The notes below the pieces were generated by a model. It ran no database searches and was not told the DNA's origin. It worked only from the letters and a program-made list of their open reading frames with translations. From positions 1 to 64,000 of the forward strand of contig CAWZYM010000475.1 in NCBI GenBank assembly GCA_963966185.1: a stretch of 64,000 bases of DNA, written 5' to 3'. The position numbers and the translations under genes are program-made. Positions 60,436-64,000 of this stretch are shown here, one piece after another; position 1 is the stretch's first letter, and the number at the start of each line of letters is the position of its first letter. Origin of the DNA: Rhabditoides inermis. Its lineage: Eukaryota > Nematoda > Chromadorea > Rhabditida > Rhabditidae.

Positions 60436-63400
60436 TCAGCTTGCAAGCGCGGAGCCCATCTTTCGCCACAGTGAACGGTCTCGAGCTGCAGTTGCCCACT
60501 GCTTGTAGTCGTTCCTGCGCCCATAGAACAGTTTTGTATTATTGCGGACAGAATCTGCCCAGCGGGTTGGCGGCCGTCCGGGTTCTCGAGTGACGTTGCG
60601 CGGCCTCCAATCGGTAGTCGCCCGTGTCCATCGCCCGTCCGTCCTCCTTTGTATGTGTCCGGCCCATCTATGTTTGCTGCGCGCCATGTAGGAGGTTGGG
60701 TTGGTCAACGCGGATCTTGCCCGCATGTCCTCGCTGCTCAGTCCCTCGTCTCGCTGCCGATAGAGTGAGTATCCCAGCATCGCTGAACCTTTGTCCATGA
60801 TTTTCAAGGAATCTTTAACCACAGGCAACATGCCGAACCTTTGGAAACAATCTATAGTAGTGCCGGTCCATAAGAAAGATGATCCTTCTATTGTAAATAA
60901 CTACCGCCCTATTTCGCTCACTTGTACAAGTTGTAGAGTGCTTGAGCGGATGTTAGTCTATGAGATGCGTACACATCTTTGGTCTAATCATCTTGTCGCA
61001 CCTCAGCAGTTTGGGTTCCTAGATGGACGCTCTACCATTTCACAGATGGTGGAGTATGTCTCATTTATTAGTAGCGAACTGGGTGCAAAACGGATAGTCG
61101 ATAGTATATATCTTGATGTCGCGAAGGCTTTTGACACTGTTTCGCACAGACGATTAATACAAATCTGTGATGCGTATGGATTCCGCGGCAATCTCCTTAG
61201 ATGGCTACAAAACTACTTGACTGGAAGGACCCAATGTGTGCGTATATCCAACAAATTATCTGATTGGTTAGATGTTTTATCTGGAGTACCTCAAGGAAGT
61301 GTTGTAGGTCCTCTCATGTTCTTGTTGTATGTCAACGATATCGGAGACGTTATCGAACATAGTAAATTTCACATTTATGCAGACGATCTAAAACTCTACC
61401 TGTCATCGAGTACTCCCTGTTTCGAGTCAAAATTGATATCCGATCTTCGTCGGATAGCTAAATTTTTCATTGACAGACAAATGAAACTGTCAGTTTCTAA
61501 ATGTGAGTGTATGCATTTTGGCAAGAATAATCCTATGTATTCATACACATGTGAGGGTCAACCTTTACGTTCGGTGCGTAATATACGCGATCTAGGTATT
61601 CAACTCAATTTTGACCTCAGTCCCGATAGTCATATTTCAAAACAAGTACGAAAAGCATCTGCCCTTGCTATACTTGTTCCGCGGACTTTCTCCTATTCGA
61701 AAGATTTATATAGAAATTTCTTCATATACAAAATCAGACCGATTCTCGAATACGGCAGTGAAGTGTTATGTCTAATGAACAAAACTTTCACGAATGCATT
61801 GGAAAAGACACAACGAAAGTTCACAAAGGCAATATTTCCGAAAATGAGCTACGCGAACCGTCTCGAGTCTCTCCAACTGGAAACACTATATATGCGTAGA
61901 ATGAAAAGCAACCTTACCCTAGTACATAGCTATATGTATGGATATATCAAGTCAGAAAACCCTTTTGACGTCATTGATTCCAAGTCAAGATCATCTAGGA
62001 ACCGTTCCAATGGGTATAAACTTTACAGTAACGCCAAAAACACAATTCAACAGTCTTTTATAATTCATTCGGTTGTTAACACTTGGAACTTGCTTCCTCA
62101 AACCGTTGTAAATATTCCCGATAAACACCAATTCAGAAAGAGCTTAAATAATCATATAAATTTCCATAGTAAAAACGGCACTATTTTCAGTTCACTTAAA
62201 ATACAAGACCCCACTAATCTCTAAAATATGAAGCTGGGGCAACTCTTATTCAGAAGTGGTGACAAACGGCACATATAGACCGTTTTTCTCACTCACTTTT
62301 ATCTCGTTTCGGGTGATGAGACTGCACTTTCCCTGCATAGATCATGTTAACTCTGATTTCTGGGGAGAGTGCGGTTGTACCGGGTCGCAGGGATACGGAC
62401 CGACGACGGGGGCTGCTGTCTCCCGAGCATCTTATTGTATCTCCTTCTCTTATCCCGTGTTATCACCAAAATTCATATGAATAAACTATATATATATATC
62501 TGTCGCTCCATTGCGCGGTGTGCGGTCTGGATGCGACCGAGCGTGGTGGTAGTGTAGGCCCACGTCTCCGAGCCGTAACACAGTGCGGGGAGTACGCACG
62601 TGTTGAAGAGGTTCGCTTTGAGGTGTTTGTCGTTCAGCGTGCCCAGTGTCTCCTTGATGTTGCCAAATGCCGCCCATCCTGCTCTCGTTCTCCTTGCCAG
62701 CTCCGAAGTGAGGGTGTTCTTTGCGTTTATGGCCCGTCCGAAGTAGATGTACTCCTCCACCTCTTCGATTGCCTGGCCGGAAAGATGGATAGTCCCAGCG
62801 GCAGCCTGCCTTTCGGATGAACTGCGTCTTGCCGATGTTGATGCGCAGCCCGGCCTTCTCGCTCTCCGTGTTCAGCTCGTTCAGCATCCGTTCAGCATCT
62901 GCCGTGGTCTCGGTGATCAGCACAATGTCGTCAGCGAAGCGCAGATGGTTCAGCTTCTCTCCGTCCACACGAAGGCCGTAGTCACTCCAGTCAAGTTGGC
63001 GGAAGACGACTTCCAGCGCAGCAGTGAAGAGCACCGGGGAGACAGTGTCTCCTTGCTTCACACCGCATCGCACAGGGATCTTCAGCTCGTTGGAGAAGAG
63101 CTTCAGAAGTAGCTGGTTGTTGTCGTAGCAGTCGGATAGCGCAGCCAGGTATCCCTCCTCGACGTTGAGCATCTTAAGAGCGCGTAGAAGGAATCCGTGG
63201 TCGAGCCGGTCGAACGCCTTCTCGAAGTCGACAAAGGTGAGCACTAGCGGGGTCTTGTATTCGCGGGCTCTCTCCACGACCTGAGAGACGGTCTGGAGGT
63301 GATCGGCGCAGCAGTAGCCGCTCCGGAATCCGGCTTGTTCTCGTGGTTGTTCGTCTTCCAGAGTCCGTTTCAGCCTGTTCAACAACACCTTGGAATAGGT

Positions 63401-64000
63401 TTTGTAGAGCAGGCTGAGTAGAGCGATCGGGCGCCAGTTGGAGAGCTTCTCACGGGGTCCTTTCTTCGGGAGTAGTACGAGCCGCGCCTCTCTCCAGCTG
63501 TCGGGGATGGGGGTCCCTTCCAGGTGAGTCGAGAACAGGCGTGCGAGGGCGCGGTGGAAGTTAGTTCCTCCCGCCTTCAGCAGATCGGCCGTGATGTTGT
63601 CAGGTCCGGGGGCTCGTCCTTTCGGCATCTGGGAGAGGGCGTGTCGCACTTCAGATGGGAGTACGGGGGGCACGTTTCCAGGAGTGTAGACCTTCCTCGG
63701 GATGAGTAGTCGGTCAGCGTAGAGAGTACTGTAGAAGTCGACGGTGGCCTCCTCGATGGCAGGTCGCGCGGTGATCATCTGGTCGTTGATCAGCAATGCC
63801 TCCAGCAGGGATCGCTCGGTGGCGAGTCCTCTCTTCGCGATTTTGATGCTCCGACGATGCATAGCAGTGTCGCGGAGTATCTCCTCGCGGTACTTCGTCA
63901 GATCGTGTTTGAAGGCGGCGCGACACTGGCGGGAGATGATGACGAGTTCTAGCAGCCGACTCGGGTCTAGCGCGAGCTTCGCCCTTGTCTTCAGCAGGTC
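60436..64000 (-). pseudogene. RTE-type LINE reverse transcriptase, interrupted and frameshifted
   Basis: The open frame runs in from the window end (64000) on the minus strand. Motifs: PGPDNITADLLKAGG, SNWRPIALLSLLYKTYSKVL, FVDFEKAFDRLDH, GVKQGDTVSPVLF, then the catalytic box FADDIVL. A frameshift near 62812 moves the read to the frame with EEYIYFGRAINAKNTL and LKANLFNTCVLPALCYGSET. After TAHRAMER (62503) a CR1 fragment intervenes. The protein resumes at 60783 with AMLGYSLYRQRDEGLSSEDM, KHRWAGHIQRR and GRPPTRWAD, ending at a stop at 60436-60438. Motif style and the RAMER-AMLG tail fit the RTE clade known in nematodes. With one frameshift and one insertion this copy is inactive. Confidence 0.88.
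60784..62502 (+). mobile_element. 5'-truncated CR1/jockey-type LINE inserted in the RTE element
   Basis: A 1719-bp insertion in opposite orientation to its host element. Its frame is open from the first base to 62224 (about 477 aa) and starts in the middle of RT: SMIFKESLTTGNMPNLWKQS, NNYRPISLTC, LDVAKAFDTVSHRRL, SGVPQGSVVGPLMFLLYVND, catalytic box YADD in HIYADDLKLYL, and a C-terminal thumb and tail. The 3' end is AATAAACTATATATATATATC, a short microsatellite tail as in CR1 elements. No target duplication is needed: the flanks join as RAMER-AMLG in frame. The endonuclease and ORF1 are missing through 5' truncation. Confidence 0.88.

Overview
The window is animal nuclear DNA, most likely from a nematode. 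Genes are split by many short GT-AG introns with TTTTCAG-type acceptors. A secreted protein of tandem Cys-rich modules ends in a TIL domain, a layout common in nematodes. The BEL/Pao retrotransposon carries a phlebovirus-like glycoprotein region, also known from nematode elements. Repeats are CR1- and RTE-type LINEs, foldback MITEs and long (CT)n, (GA)n and (TA)n tracts. No CRISPR array, operator, riboswitch or bacterial-type operon was seen. The species cannot be named from sequence alone.

Layout. 1-12.4 kb: exons of an unrecognised plus-strand gene, one of them split by a complete 9.5 kb BEL/Pao element (1750-11247) with identical LTRs, a 5-bp target duplication and one unbroken 2668-codon frame. 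12.6-19.4 kb (minus): a complete 16-exon CCA-adding enzyme gene (TRNT1 type, 484 aa). 19.4-19.9 kb: a hAT-type MITE. 20.7-33.2 kb (minus): a 22-exon FBXW7/SEL-10 orthologue with F-box and eight WD40 blades. 34.1-34.5 kb (plus): a minimal BTB/T1 protein. 36.2-37.2 kb (plus): a CHFR-like RING protein. 38.0-42.2 kb (plus): a divergent ionotropic glutamate receptor-like channel. 42.5-46.1 kb (plus): the secreted Cys-rich/TIL protein. 46.1-51.2 kb: a gene-poor stretch with tRNA-like sequences and two MITEs. 51.2-53.4 kb (plus): the 3' exons of a BCL11-type zinc-finger gene, with a 507-bp TA-flanked MITE inside a zinc-finger exon and a poly-C frame break. 54.4-56.0 kb (plus): a secreted Gly/Pro/Ala-rich repeat protein. 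56.0-64.0 kb: repeats, including CR1 endonuclease debris, a 525-bp-arm inverted repeat around a coding-like fragment, a strong hairpin, and a CR1 RT fragment inserted into an RTE LINE that runs off the window end.

The cellular genes do not form a pathway: tRNA maturation, SCF ubiquitin ligase targeting, a RING protein, a chemosensory-type receptor, a protease-inhibitor-like secreted protein, a transcription factor and a structural extracellular protein. What they share is heavy, partly recent transposon load: two elements sit inside exons with clean target duplications. Exon boundaries were drawn by eye from splice signals, reading-phase continuity and family knowledge; no transcript data were available.
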